From the NCBI RefSeq assembly GCF_014323725.1, contig NZ_JABVED010000006.1, positions 1 to 64,000 of the forward strand: a DNA stretch of 64,000 bases, given 5' to 3'. This stretch comes from Actinokineospora xionganensis (lineage in GTDB: Bacteria > Actinomycetota > Actinomycetes > Mycobacteriales > Pseudonocardiaceae). The position numbers and the translations under genes are program-made. The notes beneath the pieces are model-generated. The model had not been told where the DNA came from, did no database searches, and was given only the letters and a program-made list of their open reading frames with translations. Shown one piece after another: positions 9,074 through 17,531 of this stretch (the stretch's first letter is position 1; each line of letters begins with the position of its first letter).

Positions 9074-9152
9074 GGACGTCACACCGAAGCCTTGTGCCGC
9101 ACCATTAGCGCACGGAAGGGCTTCGGTTCGCGGAAGCGGACCACCACCCGAT

Positions 9153-9184
9153 CACGGCCGGCGCCGCGAACGGCGCCGGTCGTG
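9153..9184. terminator. terminator hairpin between mtnC and the AraC gene
   Basis: CACGGCCGGCGCCG pairs with CGGCGCCGGTCGTG across a CGAA tetraloop, with one mismatch in 14 positions. It sits between two convergent genes, so it can serve both. No U-tract is present, as is normal for high-GC actinobacteria. Confidence 0.65.
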
Positions 9185-9195
9185 ACACCCGCGAG

Positions 9196-9966
9196 TCAGA
9201 CCGCGCGCAACCGGTGCGTGCGGCCGGTTCCGGCGCCGAGCATTTCCCGACGAGCCAGCGTGACGGCGATGGGCGGATCGGTGGGATCGAGTTCCCGCAT
9301 CCGCACGTCGACGTAGTCACCCGACCCGACGACCTCGCGCGGCGCGCCGATGAGGATCTCACCGGTCGCCGAACGGGCCAGTGCCACCACGTGCCAGCTT
9401 CCCTCGGGCACGCCGGAAATCGTGAACGAGGAGGCGCCCGAAGCCGCCACGTACCGGAACGCGACGGGCCCGCTCTGCGGGATCGCGTCGGCGAAGAGGC
9501 CGACCAGCACGTTGCCACGCATGCCTTCTGGCAGGGTGATCCGGCCGGACACGGAGTCCGGCCCGGAGACCAGCCCCACCTGCGGGCCGACGTCCTCCAG
9601 GGAGGGCAGCGCGAAGAAACCGGGTGCGACCGCCAGCAGCAGCTTCGCCACCTCCGGCGAGCGGTACTGGGTCGGGGTCAGGCCGACAGCCTTGGTGAAC
9701 CGGCTGGTGAACGTGCCGACACTGCTGTAGCCCACGCCGCAGACGATGTCCGAGACGGTCATCGAAGTGGTCAGCAGCAATCGCTTCGCCTCGAACAGCC
9801 GCACCGCCGTCAGGTATCTGCCCGGCGTCACCCCGGTCTCCTTGGAGAAGACGCGGGAGAAGTGGAACGGGCTGATGAACACCTCGGAAGCCAACTCGGT
9901 CAACGCGATCGGCTCGGCGTACCGAGCCCGGATCGCCGCGATCGCCTTGCGAATGACGGGTTTCAT
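9196..9966 (-). CDS. AraC-family transcriptional regulator
   Basis: 256 residues. The double helix-turn-helix is N-terminal (residues ~8-105), with the typical segments LASEVFISPFHFSRVFSKET and VCGVGYSSVGTFTSRFTKAV ending at TPTQYRSPE. The C-terminal ~150 residues form an unassigned domain rich in beta-prone sequence. This N-terminal DNA-binding arrangement is the reverse of classical AraC. It probably binds a small ligand through the C-terminal part. It is convergent with mtnC and not obviously tied to it. Confidence 0.85.
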   Translation of the reverse strand: MKPVIRKAIAAIRARYAEPIALTELASEVFISPFHFSRVFSKETGVTPGRYLTAVRLFEAKRLLLTTSMTVSDIVCGVGYSSVGTFTSRFTKAVGLTPTQYRSPEVAKLLLAVAPGFFALPSLEDVGPQVGLVSGPDSVSGRITLPEGMRGNVLVGLFADAIPQSGPVAFRYVAASGASSFTISGVPEGSWHVVALARSATGEILIGAPREVVGSGDYVDVRMRELDPTDPPIAVTLARREMLGAGTGRTHRLRAV

Positions 9967-10247
9967 GGCGCCCTCCTGTCTCGGGTCGTGAGACTGCGTT
10001 CGTGCAGCGGCTGATGCGCACTGTTGCCGGCCGGGGACCGTGTCACCCCCGTACTCTCCGCACCTACAGTGCTACGCACTGTTCGAGGCGTGGACGAAGC
10101 CAGGACTAACGCCACGTCCGGCCCATGCGTTGCGCATCCTCGCGGTGCCACCGACTCACCCGGACACTCGTGTGTTGATCACTAACGCCGCGCGCACGCG
10201 GGGACTACCGTCGAAGAACATGCGGCCGAGGGGAGGGGGCACCCACA

Positions 10248-11027
10248 GTGACCGGCGCGCGCGGAGACCAGGAGTTGGTCCGGTTCACCCTGTTGGGCCC
10301 GTTGGAGGTCCGCATGAACGACGTGGACTACGCACCCACCGGCCCCAAGGTCCTGCAACTGCTCGCACTGCTGCTGATGCGCGCGGGCCAGGTCGTGGAC
10401 TCCGAGACCATCATCCGCGAGTTATGGGCGCAGCACCCGCCGCGAAGCGTGCGCAAGACGATGCAGACCTACGTGTACCACCTGCGGCAGTGCATCGAGC
10501 GCAACGGCCTGGCCGGTTCGGACGTGCTGCGCACCAAGTCGCCCGGGTACGTGTTCAAAGTGGATCCGGAGCAGATCGACGTCTTCACCTTTCGCCGGAT
10601 GTTCCGCCAGGGCCGCGACCTGATGGCCGACGGCAGGCCCGCGGAAGCGGCCAGGATCCTGCGCTCGGCCTTGGCCCTGTGGACGGGCCCGGCGATGTCC
10701 AACGTCCCCTGCGGGCCGGTCCTGTCGGCCTACGCGGTCGACTTGGCGGAGCAGCAGCACGCGGCCAGGTACCTGCGCATCCAGGCCGAGATCGACGCGG
10801 GCCAACACCGCGACCTGATCGCCGAACTGCGCTCCCTGGTCACCGAGAACCCGCACGACGAGGGCCTGCACGGCCAACTCATGCGCGCGCTGGGCCTGAG
10901 CGGCAGACGCCTTGAGGCCCTGGAGATGTACCGGGAGCTACGGGCCAAGCTGAACGAGGAACTCGGCCTGGAACCCTGCGCGGACCTTCAGCGGTTACAA
11001 CAGGAACTCCTCTCCGTCGGCCGTTGA
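10248..11027 (+). CDS. SARP-type regulator (OmpR-like DNA-binding plus BTAD)
   Basis: 259 residues from GTG 10248. Residues ~10-100 form an OmpR-type winged helix (LLGPLEVRMNDVDY, LRQCIERNG, KSPGYVFKV). Residues ~105-255 form the bacterial transcriptional activation domain with TPR-like helices, ending ELRAKLNEELGLEPCADLQR, which is diagnostic for BTAD. SARPs activate pathway-specific, often secondary-metabolic, genes. No biosynthetic cluster lies beside it, so this copy may be orphaned or act elsewhere. Confidence 0.9.
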   Translation: MTGARGDQELVRFTLLGPLEVRMNDVDYAPTGPKVLQLLALLLMRAGQVVDSETIIRELWAQHPPRSVRKTMQTYVYHLRQCIERNGLAGSDVLRTKSPGYVFKVDPEQIDVFTFRRMFRQGRDLMADGRPAEAARILRSALALWTGPAMSNVPCGPVLSAYAVDLAEQQHAARYLRIQAEIDAGQHRDLIAELRSLVTENPHDEGLHGQLMRALGLSGRRLEALEMYRELRAKLNEELGLEPCADLQRLQQELLSVGR

Positions 11028-11117
11028 GTCGTCCCAAGTGGACACTCATGTGGTCATCCCCGGTTCGTGACCTCATCACTGTCTTTCACCCGAAAGTGTT
11101 GGCTATCGTTGCTTCAT

Positions 11118-11161
11118 GACACCGTCCGCTGCTGCGAACCACCTGCGCGGCGGGCGGTGTC
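11118..11161. terminator. hairpin at the right end of the decayed TnpB element
   Basis: GACACCGTCCGC (11118-11129) pairs with GCGGGCGGTGTC (11150-11161), one G-U position in 12. It lies just beyond the tnpB relic stop at 11166. It may be the subterminal hairpin expected at an IS200/IS605-type right end, or a simple terminator. Confidence 0.45.
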
Positions 11162-11165
11162 CCAT

Positions 11166-12535
11166 TCACGAAACGTGCGCAACCGTGTCGTGAGCCGCCG
11201 CCTCGCGGCACGGCGTTGACCTCGTGGGTCTTCCCGTGGCGGTACCCGGTGCCCGCGTGAAGCGGGTCTGACATGGGTTTCCTTCGGGCTCGTTTTGGGT
11301 CGCCCCGCAATTCGGGGAGGACATGCCACCGGTGACCTCGTCGACGAGGTGGGCGAGGTTGCGGGCGACGTTGAGATCGCGATCCAGGCTGAATCCGCAC
11401 TGGCCGCGGTGGAACGTCCGCTCGGACAGGCGCGGTTTGGCTTTCACCACGCCACAATCCGATCAGGTCTTCGATGACGGGAACCACCGGTCCACCAGGT
11501 GCACGCGGCCATCGGCCCATCCCGATTTGTAGATGATCTGCCTGCGCAGTTCACCCATCCCGATCCCGGCGATGTGCCGGCCAGACGACGGTTGCGGATC
11601 ATCCCGGCCACGTTGAGGTCTTCGATCACGATCACGCCGTGCGGGCGGACCAGACGGGTGGACAGTTGTGCAGCCCGTCGCGGCGAGCGTTCGCCACGTC
11701 CGCCTGAAGACGGACGATACGGGCTTGGGTCTTTCGCCACCGCTGGGAAGGGACCCGCCGGGTGCGTCGGTCCGGGCCGACCCGGCGGGCAGCCTGCAGC
11801 CCCAACCGGCGCAGTCCCCGCAACGCCACCTCGAGATGCCGGGGATTGGGAATCACCTCACCGGTCGAGAGCACGGCCAGCGACTTGATTCCCAGATCCA
11901 CACCCACAACGGAGTCCGCTCGGATCCTGGCGATCGACGTCCACGGAGAACGAGCAGAACCACCGCCCACCCTGATGGGTGATCGTGGCCGACCGGATCC
12001 TGGCGGTCCCACGCTCGACACGCCGGGCGAGTTTCCGGGTCGACTCGTGGGTGCGAACAACGCCGATGCGGGGCAGTTTCACATGCCTGCGGCCACCCCC
12101 GGACAAACCGAACGTGCCGGTGGTGAAGCGACACGACAAGCCGGCGCGCCTTCCTTTGAACCTGGGGAACCGCACGGTCGGCCCATTGCGCTTGCCTGCC
12201 TTCGAACTGCTCCAGTTGCCCAACGCCACCGCGAGATTCGCCAGACCCGAGGAGTAGGCCTCTTTGGAGTTCTCACCCCACCACGGCGCGGCGGCCTCCT
12301 TGGCTTGGTTCCACAGTTTCCGCAGGCTGAAGGCTGACCACGACACCGACGGCGTCCACTCCGCTTCTGGAATACCGTAGGACTTCTCGGCTACGCGTTG
12401 GTCGAGGTTGGCCTTGATCAGGGCCAAGCCCCAGTTATAGGCATAGCGCTGTCCACCACAATGCGACCGCAACACAGCCGCTTGGGCCGATGTCGGGTCC
12501 AACGCGAACCGATACGCCCGCAGCACCATGGTCAT
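11166..12535 (-). pseudogene. tnpB: tnpB of an IS605/IS1341-type element, multiply broken
   Basis: A recognisable TnpB spread over several frames. The N-terminal part (LRAYRFALDPTSAQAAVLRS) reads to about 11900. The RuvC-I segment SVVGVDLGIKSLAVLSTGE continues in another frame, the RuvC-II segment GVIVIEDLNVAGMIRNRRLA in a third, and the end (LDRDLNVARNLAHLVDEVTG) in a fourth stretch. All three catalytic acidic positions survive as codons. In the zinc finger the first Cys codon has become TGA (PSSKT-stop-SDCG) and a later Cys has become Arg (HRGQCG). No TnpA is present. The element is therefore inactive and ageing. Confidence 0.88.
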
Positions 12536-12705
12536 CACCGCGGACCGCAAGCACCACCACCGACAAAACGGGTAGTCACCGGGGTATCGATCGCCTGAAT
12601 CTCACGGCAGCAGGTCCACACACGTCTGGGCACCTCGAACGGTTCGCCGCCCCCGGGTTTACGATGCTGAGGCTGTTCGAAGCTCGCACGAGCAAGGGGA
12701 CCAAC

Positions 12706-13323
12706 GTGATCAGGGTGCTGCTCGCCGAGGACATGCACCTGGTCCGGGGTGCTCTCGTCGCGCTGCTCAACCTCGAACCGGACATCGAGGTCGTGGCCGA
12801 AGTCGCCGAGGGTGACAAGATCGTGCCCGCCGCGCGGGCGTCGAATCCGGATGTCGCCATTATCGACATCGACCTGCCCGGCAAAGACGGCCTGACGGCG
12901 GCGACCGAACTCCAGGTCGAGGTCCCCACCTGCCGCACCCTGATGCTGACCAGCCTGGGACGTCCCGCCACAGTCCGCCGCGCCCTGGCCGCGAAGGTCA
13001 ACGGCTTCATGCTCAAAGACGCTCCCGCGGACAAGCTGGCGAACGCCGTCCGCCAGATCGCCGCCGGTGAGCGGGTCGTGGACAGCCAACTGGCCCTCGC
13101 CGCCTGGGACATGCCCGACTGCCCGTTGACCGACCGCGAGACCGAGATCCTCCGCCTGGCGGCGGACGGCCACGACGCGGGCCAGATCGCCGGGAAGCTG
13201 TTCCTGTCGCCGGGGACGGTGCGGAACTACCTGGCCTCGATCGTCACGAAGCTAGGTGCCCGCAACCGGGTGGACGCCATCCGGATCGCCCGTGAAGCGG
13301 GCTGGCTCTCCTCATCCAGCTGA
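12706..13323 (+). CDS. NarL/DesR-type response regulator
   Basis: 205 residues from GTG 12706, which has a GGGGA ribosome-binding site; ATG 12664 would add a non-homologous leader. The receiver domain covers ~1-120: acidic pocket LLAEDMHL, phosphoacceptor Asp in DIDLPGKDG, Thr/Ser in MLTSLGRP and Lys in FMLKDAPADK. The LuxR-type helix-turn-helix is C-terminal (LTDRETEILRLAADGHDAGQ, LGARNRVDAIRIA). The N-terminal wording RVLLAEDMHLVRGALVALL is close to DesR-type regulators. No histidine kinase is adjacent. It lies just outside the decayed TnpB element. Confidence 0.9.
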   Translation: MIRVLLAEDMHLVRGALVALLNLEPDIEVVAEVAEGDKIVPAARASNPDVAIIDIDLPGKDGLTAATELQVEVPTCRTLMLTSLGRPATVRRALAAKVNGFMLKDAPADKLANAVRQIAAGERVVDSQLALAAWDMPDCPLTDRETEILRLAADGHDAGQIAGKLFLSPGTVRNYLASIVTKLGARNRVDAIRIAREAGWLSSSS

Positions 13324-13330
13324 CTCCGCC

Positions 13331-13635
13331 ATGGACCCGAACCCAGGCCCGTACAGCATCGGCAGCTCGACCTGGCCTGGCACCAGCCGGGTGATCGAGG
13401 AGACGGGCGAACTGACGCAGGTACTTGGCAAACTCATCGGCGCCGGCGGTCAGACAGATCATTGGGATGGGACGGACCTCCGCGAACGGCTGATCGCCGA
13501 GCTAGTGGCCCGTCCAGCAACGTGCGGGCGGCCCTGGACTTCTTCATCGCCGCCAACGACTCGCCGGTTTCCGCGATCAATTCGCGGGCCACACAGAAGC
13601 TCGCGGAGTATCAGGACCGACACCGACACCTCTGA
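13331..13635 (+). pseudogene. MazG-like nucleotide pyrophosphohydrolase, frameshifted
   Basis: It starts MDPNPGPYSIGSSTWPGT and contains the MazG-type acidic helix SRVIEETGELTQVLGKLIGA, ending at RERLIAEL near 13505. The family continuation then appears in another frame as VRAALDFFIAANDSPVSAIN and runs to a TGA at 13633-13635 (QKLAEYQDRHRHL). A small indel around 13505-13535 therefore breaks the gene. The unbroken protein would be ~100 residues. A sequencing error cannot be excluded from one sequence. Confidence 0.7.
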
Positions 13636-13643
13636 CTGATTGT

Positions 13644-15812
13644 TCACACTGGGAGCACCGTTACCGGAACTCCGCTGAACACAGCATTCCCAGACCCACG
13701 ATCAATCACCAACTCCGAAGTCAACACATTCGCGTTAACCCCAGCATGAGCAACAGCAACAGCCCCAGAAGGCGCTGAATGCCCCCACCCATGCGGCAAA
13801 CTCACCACTCCAGGCATGATCGAGTCGGTCACCTCGACATCCACCTCCACAGCCCCGGAAGCAGACCGCACCACAGCCCGATCACCAAGCCCCAACCGTG
13901 CGACGTCAACAGGATTCACCTGCAACGTGCACTGATTGCTCCCCCCGACCAACGACCGCACGTTATGCAGCCAGCTGTTGTTCGAGCGCAACTGCCGCCG
14001 CCCGATCAGCAGCAGGTCCGCGGGCGCCGCTGAAAGCCGGGAGAGCAGCCTCGCGACGTCGGCGACCAAGGGCGCGGGAGCGAGTTCGACCAGCCCCGAA
14101 GCCGTGCACAGCAACTCCCCGAACCGGGGCTCCAACGGCCCGAAGTCGATCCCGCTGGGCTTCTCCCGCAGTGAAGCGAGCGTCAGCCCATACGGCCCAA
14201 GCCGTAGAAGCGCGTCCAGCAGGACCTCGGGCCCGCTCGGCCCCTCCAACTCGGCGCGGACCGAGACCGGGTCCCGGCCGTGGATCGGTGTGCCGGGAAT
14301 GTTCACGAAGGCCTCGAGCAGGCCGCCGACGATCATCTCGTCCAGCACTGACGGGTCCGTGTCAGCGCTCTGGCCGCTCGCGATCAGCGTGAGGCGGGCC
14401 ATGATCTCCGCCTCCGACCGCTGGTCGGGCTCCAGCGGATGGATCGCCGGTGAGTAGCGGGCGTAGTTGCGCACCGCCACCGTCAGCTCCATCAGGTCGT
14501 AGTGCGGCGTCTGCAGGATCCTGGGCGGCGGCAGGATCACGTGGGCGTGCTTGGTGGTCTCGTTCAGATACGGGTCGACGCAGACCATGAAGTCGAGGTC
14601 GGCGAACGCCCGGTCCAGCCGCGGGCCGTTCGGGGCCGACAGGACCAGGTTGCCCGCGATGGTGATCATCGCGCGGACCTGGCCCTCCCCCGGCGTCTCG
14701 ATCTCGTCGGCGAGGGTGGCGACCGGGAACTCGCCCATGATCTCCGGCAGACCTCGGACCCGGCTGTGCCAGTTCCCCAGGGTGAACGGCTGCCGCGTGC
14801 GGAAGACCTCCAGCGCCGCCGTGCGGGTGAACATGACTCCGCCGGGGCGGTCGAAGTTGCCGGTGAGGATGTTGACCACGTCCACCAGCCACTGCGCGAC
14901 CGTGCCGAATTCCGCTGTGCTGGTGCCGATCCGGGCATACACCGCCGCGCTGGGGGCCGCGGCCAGCTCGCGGGCGAGGCGAGTGATCGTCTGGGCGGGG
15001 ACACCGCAGACCGGGGAGACGACGGCCGGGCTGAAGTCGGCGGCGAGCGCCCGCAGGTCGTCCAGGCCCGCGACATCGACGCCGATGGTCGTCAGGTCCT
15101 CGGCGAACAGGGTGTGGACGATGCCCAGCAGCAGGTACGGGTCCGTACCGGGGCGGACGGTCAGGTGCTCGTCGGCGATGGCCGCCGTGCGGGTGCGGCG
15201 CGGGTCCACCACGACCAGCTTGCCGCCGCGGGCGCGCAAAGCCTTGAGCCTGCCTGCGAAGTCGGGGGCGACGCACAGGGAACCGTTGGACACCACGGGG
15301 TTCGCGCCGAGGATGAGCAGGTAGTCCGTCCGGTCCAGGTCCGGCACGGGGAACGCCATCGCGTCGCCGAACATCAGGCCCGTGGACACGTGCTTGGGCA
15401 TCTGGTCGATGGTCGCGGCGGAGTAGATGTTCTTGCTCCCCAGCGACTGCGACAGCGGCTGGCGGTAGGTGAAGCCCGCCATCGTGTGATAGGTCGGATT
15501 GCCGAAGTAGACGGCGACCGCGTCGCGGCCGTGTTTGTCCCACACCCCGCGCAGGCCGGTCTCGACCGCGGCGAACGCCTCTTCCCAGCTGACCTCGTGC
15601 CACTCGTCACCCTTGCGCACCAACGGATGGCGCAGCCGGTCCGGGTCGGAGTCGATGTTGGCCAGGCTCGCCCCCTTGGGACACAGGTAGCCCTTGGACA
15701 GCGGGTCGTCCTGGTCGCCCTTGACCGAGGTCACCCGGTCGTCGTCGTCCAAGGTGAGCCGCAGGCCGCAGACGGCGTCACAGATGGGGCAGGTGCGGTG
15801 CGCGGTTCTCAT
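13644..15812 (-). CDS. molybdopterin-dependent oxidoreductase (bis-MGD, DMSO reductase family)
   Basis: 722 residues from ATG 15812. An N-terminal [4Fe-4S] motif, CPICDAVCGLRL followed by YLCPKGA, gives the four cysteines. Cofactor-binding segments follow (LILGANPVVSNGS, KLVVVDPRRTRTA, VCVDPYLNETTKHAHVILPP), with a C-terminal molybdopterin dinucleotide domain (LQVNPVDVARLGLGD, LPHGWGHS). There is no twin-arginine signal, so the enzyme is cytoplasmic. No electron-transfer subunit lies beside it; it belongs to the single-subunit group annotated broadly as formate dehydrogenase- or nitrate reductase-like. The substrate is not predictable. A hairpin separates it from aroF upstream. Confidence 0.88.
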   Translation of the reverse strand: MRTAHRTCPICDAVCGLRLTLDDDDRVTSVKGDQDDPLSKGYLCPKGASLANIDSDPDRLRHPLVRKGDEWHEVSWEEAFAAVETGLRGVWDKHGRDAVAVYFGNPTYHTMAGFTYRQPLSQSLGSKNIYSAATIDQMPKHVSTGLMFGDAMAFPVPDLDRTDYLLILGANPVVSNGSLCVAPDFAGRLKALRARGGKLVVVDPRRTRTAAIADEHLTVRPGTDPYLLLGIVHTLFAEDLTTIGVDVAGLDDLRALAADFSPAVVSPVCGVPAQTITRLARELAAAPSAAVYARIGTSTAEFGTVAQWLVDVVNILTGNFDRPGGVMFTRTAALEVFRTRQPFTLGNWHSRVRGLPEIMGEFPVATLADEIETPGEGQVRAMITIAGNLVLSAPNGPRLDRAFADLDFMVCVDPYLNETTKHAHVILPPPRILQTPHYDLMELTVAVRNYARYSPAIHPLEPDQRSEAEIMARLTLIASGQSADTDPSVLDEMIVGGLLEAFVNIPGTPIHGRDPVSVRAELEGPSGPEVLLDALLRLGPYGLTLASLREKPSGIDFGPLEPRFGELLCTASGLVELAPAPLVADVARLLSRLSAAPADLLLIGRRQLRSNNSWLHNVRSLVGGSNQCTLQVNPVDVARLGLGDRAVVRSASGAVEVDVEVTDSIMPGVVSLPHGWGHSAPSGAVAVAHAGVNANVLTSELVIDRGSGNAVFSGVPVTVLPV

Positions 15813-15889
15813 CGACACTCCTGGGCGCTGGCGTCGTCGGGCTTCCTCATCATGTCCCGCACGACCCCGCCGGAGATCTTCCGAAATGC

Positions 15890-15928
15890 GGACTGTCGGG
15901 CGCCCCCACCGGAGACACCCGACAGTCC
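15890..15928 (-). terminator. hairpin terminating the aroH-aroF transcript
   Basis: GGACTGTCGGG (15890-15900) and CCCGACAGTCC (15918-15928) form an 11-bp perfect stem with a 17-nt loop. It lies 9 nt beyond the aroF stop and upstream of the molybdopterin enzyme, so the two are probably separate transcription units. Confidence 0.6.
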
Positions 15929-15936
15929 ACAGAGGA

Positions 15937-16977
15937 TCAGCTCGCCAGCCACTCCTCGCGCTCACCGGGCGTGCGGCCCATGAACGCGGTGAGGTGCCGC
16001 AATGAGTGCGCGAGCGTCTGCAGGTCCTCCTTGACCAACGCCTGCGGGCCGTCGCACAGGGCCGCCTCCGGCTGCGGGTGCACGTCGATGATCAGGCCGT
16101 CGGCCCCAGCGACGATCGCGGCCCGGCTCAGCGGAAGCACCAGGTCGCGCCGACCGCCGGAGTGCGACGGGTCGACGATGACCGGAAGGTGCGAGAGCCG
16201 CTGCGCGACCGGGACCGCGGAGATGTCGAGCGTGTTGCGGGTCGCGGTCTCGAACGTGCGGATGCCGCGCTCACACAGCACGATGTCGAGGTTTCCGCGC
16301 TGGGCGATGTACTCCGCGGCCATCAGCCACTCCTCGATGGTGGCGTTCATGCCGCGCTTGAGGAGGACCGGCTTGCCGCACTCCCCGACCGCCTGCAGCA
16401 GCGGGAAGTTCTGCATGTTGCGGGTGCCGACCTGGAGCATGTCCGCGTAGTTCGCCACCACCTCGACGTCACGCGGCCCGACGACCTCGGTGACTACCGG
16501 CATTCCGGTGATCTTGCGGGTGTCGGCCAGGATCCGCAGGCCGTGGATCCCGAGCCCCTGGAAGGCGTACGGCGACGTGCGCGGCTTGAACGCGCCGCCA
16601 CGCAGGATCGTCGCGCCCGCCGCCTGCGCCATCCGGGCCGCGGCGAGGGTCTGCTCCGGGGTCTCCACCGCGCACGGCCCGGCGATCATGGTCACGGTGT
16701 GCGGCCCGATCGGCACACCGCCGACCTGCACCGTCGTGCGCGCCGGGTGATGCTCGCGGCTGACGAGCTTGTATCCGGCGGTGATCCGCCGGACGTTGCT
16801 CACGCCCTTGAGCCGGTCCAGGTCCATCTCGGCGAACCGGTCGACGTCGCCGACCAGTCCGATGATCGTGCGGCGCACTCCCCTGCTGACGAATGCCTGA
16901 CCGTCGACCGATTCGACCTGTTCGACGACCGCCGCGACATCCGCCTCGGTCGCGTCGGCCGTCATCACGATAACCAT
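15937..16977 (-). CDS. aroF: 3-deoxy-7-phosphoheptulonate synthase (DAHP synthase, type I-beta)
   Basis: 346 residues. It condenses phosphoenolpyruvate and erythrose-4-phosphate, the first committed step of the shikimate pathway. An N-terminal FDL-like regulatory segment (~1-70, MVIVMTADATEADVAAVV) precedes the catalytic barrel. Catalytic-barrel signatures: IAGPCAVET, RGGAFKPRTSPYAFQGLG, LLKRGMNATIEEWL, and VDPSHSGGRRDLV near the C-terminus. The short type I-beta form is standard for Gram-positives. It lies 25 nt behind the chorismate mutase gene on the same strand and is likely co-transcribed with it. Confidence 0.95.
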   Translation of the reverse strand: MVIVMTADATEADVAAVVEQVESVDGQAFVSRGVRRTIIGLVGDVDRFAEMDLDRLKGVSNVRRITAGYKLVSREHHPARTTVQVGGVPIGPHTVTMIAGPCAVETPEQTLAAARMAQAAGATILRGGAFKPRTSPYAFQGLGIHGLRILADTRKITGMPVVTEVVGPRDVEVVANYADMLQVGTRNMQNFPLLQAVGECGKPVLLKRGMNATIEEWLMAAEYIAQRGNLDIVLCERGIRTFETATRNTLDISAVPVAQRLSHLPVIVDPSHSGGRRDLVLPLSRAAIVAGADGLIIDVHPQPEAALCDGPQALVKEDLQTLAHSLRHLTAFMGRTPGEREEWLAS

Positions 16978-17002
16978 GAGCGTGGTTCCTCTCGTCCTTC
17001 CG

Positions 17003-17422
17003 TCACGCGGACAAGCTCGAGCCGCCGCGGGATTGCCGCTGCCGGGATTGGCGGGTGCCCGCGACCAGGTCCGGCCGCAGCCTCCCCGCGCCGCGCAGGT
17101 AGACGTGTTCGACGTCAGTGCGCGAGAGGTCGGTGTTCACGTGGGCGAGCACCCTGACGACCCGGCTGAGCGCGTTGGGCACGGCGATCTCGGTGGCGCA
17201 CATGAGGGGCACGTCCACCAGCCCGAGCTCACGAGCGGCCACTGCCGGGAATCCGCTCGCGAGATCGGGGGTCATGGTGAAGAAGAGGCTGATGATGTCG
17301 TCGGCCACGAGCCCGTTGCGGCTCATGAGCTCCACCAGCAGGGTGCCGGTGTCGGCGACGATGAGCGCCGCCTCGTCCCGGTCGATCTGGATAGCGCCGC
17401 GAATGGCCCGCACCGCTGTCAT
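17003..17422 (-). CDS. aroH: chorismate mutase, AroH type
   Basis: 139 residues from ATG 17422 (upstream ATG 17449 is less homologous). AroH-fold signatures: MTAVRAIRGAIQIDRDEAA at the start (active-site Arg), LFFTMTPDLASGFPAVAARE, VPLMCATEIAVPNALSRVVR, and VEHVYLRGAGRLRPDL. It converts chorismate to prephenate, the branch toward Phe and Tyr. Pairing with DAHP synthase next door suggests coordinated supply of aromatic precursors. An AroH-type enzyme is typical of Bacillus and of some actinobacteria. Confidence 0.92.
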   Translation of the reverse strand: MTAVRAIRGAIQIDRDEAALIVADTGTLLVELMSRNGLVADDIISLFFTMTPDLASGFPAVAARELGLVDVPLMCATEIAVPNALSRVVRVLAHVNTDLSRTDVEHVYLRGAGRLRPDLVAGTRQSRQRQSRGGSSLSA

Positions 17423-17531
17423 CCCGCCCACCGCCAAGATCGTCGACATCGTCCCGAACCCGTTGGGGGCGCGGAGACTCAGCGTCCCACCGTCGGTTTC
17501 GGATCGTCTTCTCCGGCAGTGCCCAGATGTG

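Noticed and set aside
10248-11027. SARP as part of a secondary-metabolite cluster
   Set aside because: No polyketide, peptide or terpene synthase lies in the window, so no cluster can be claimed.
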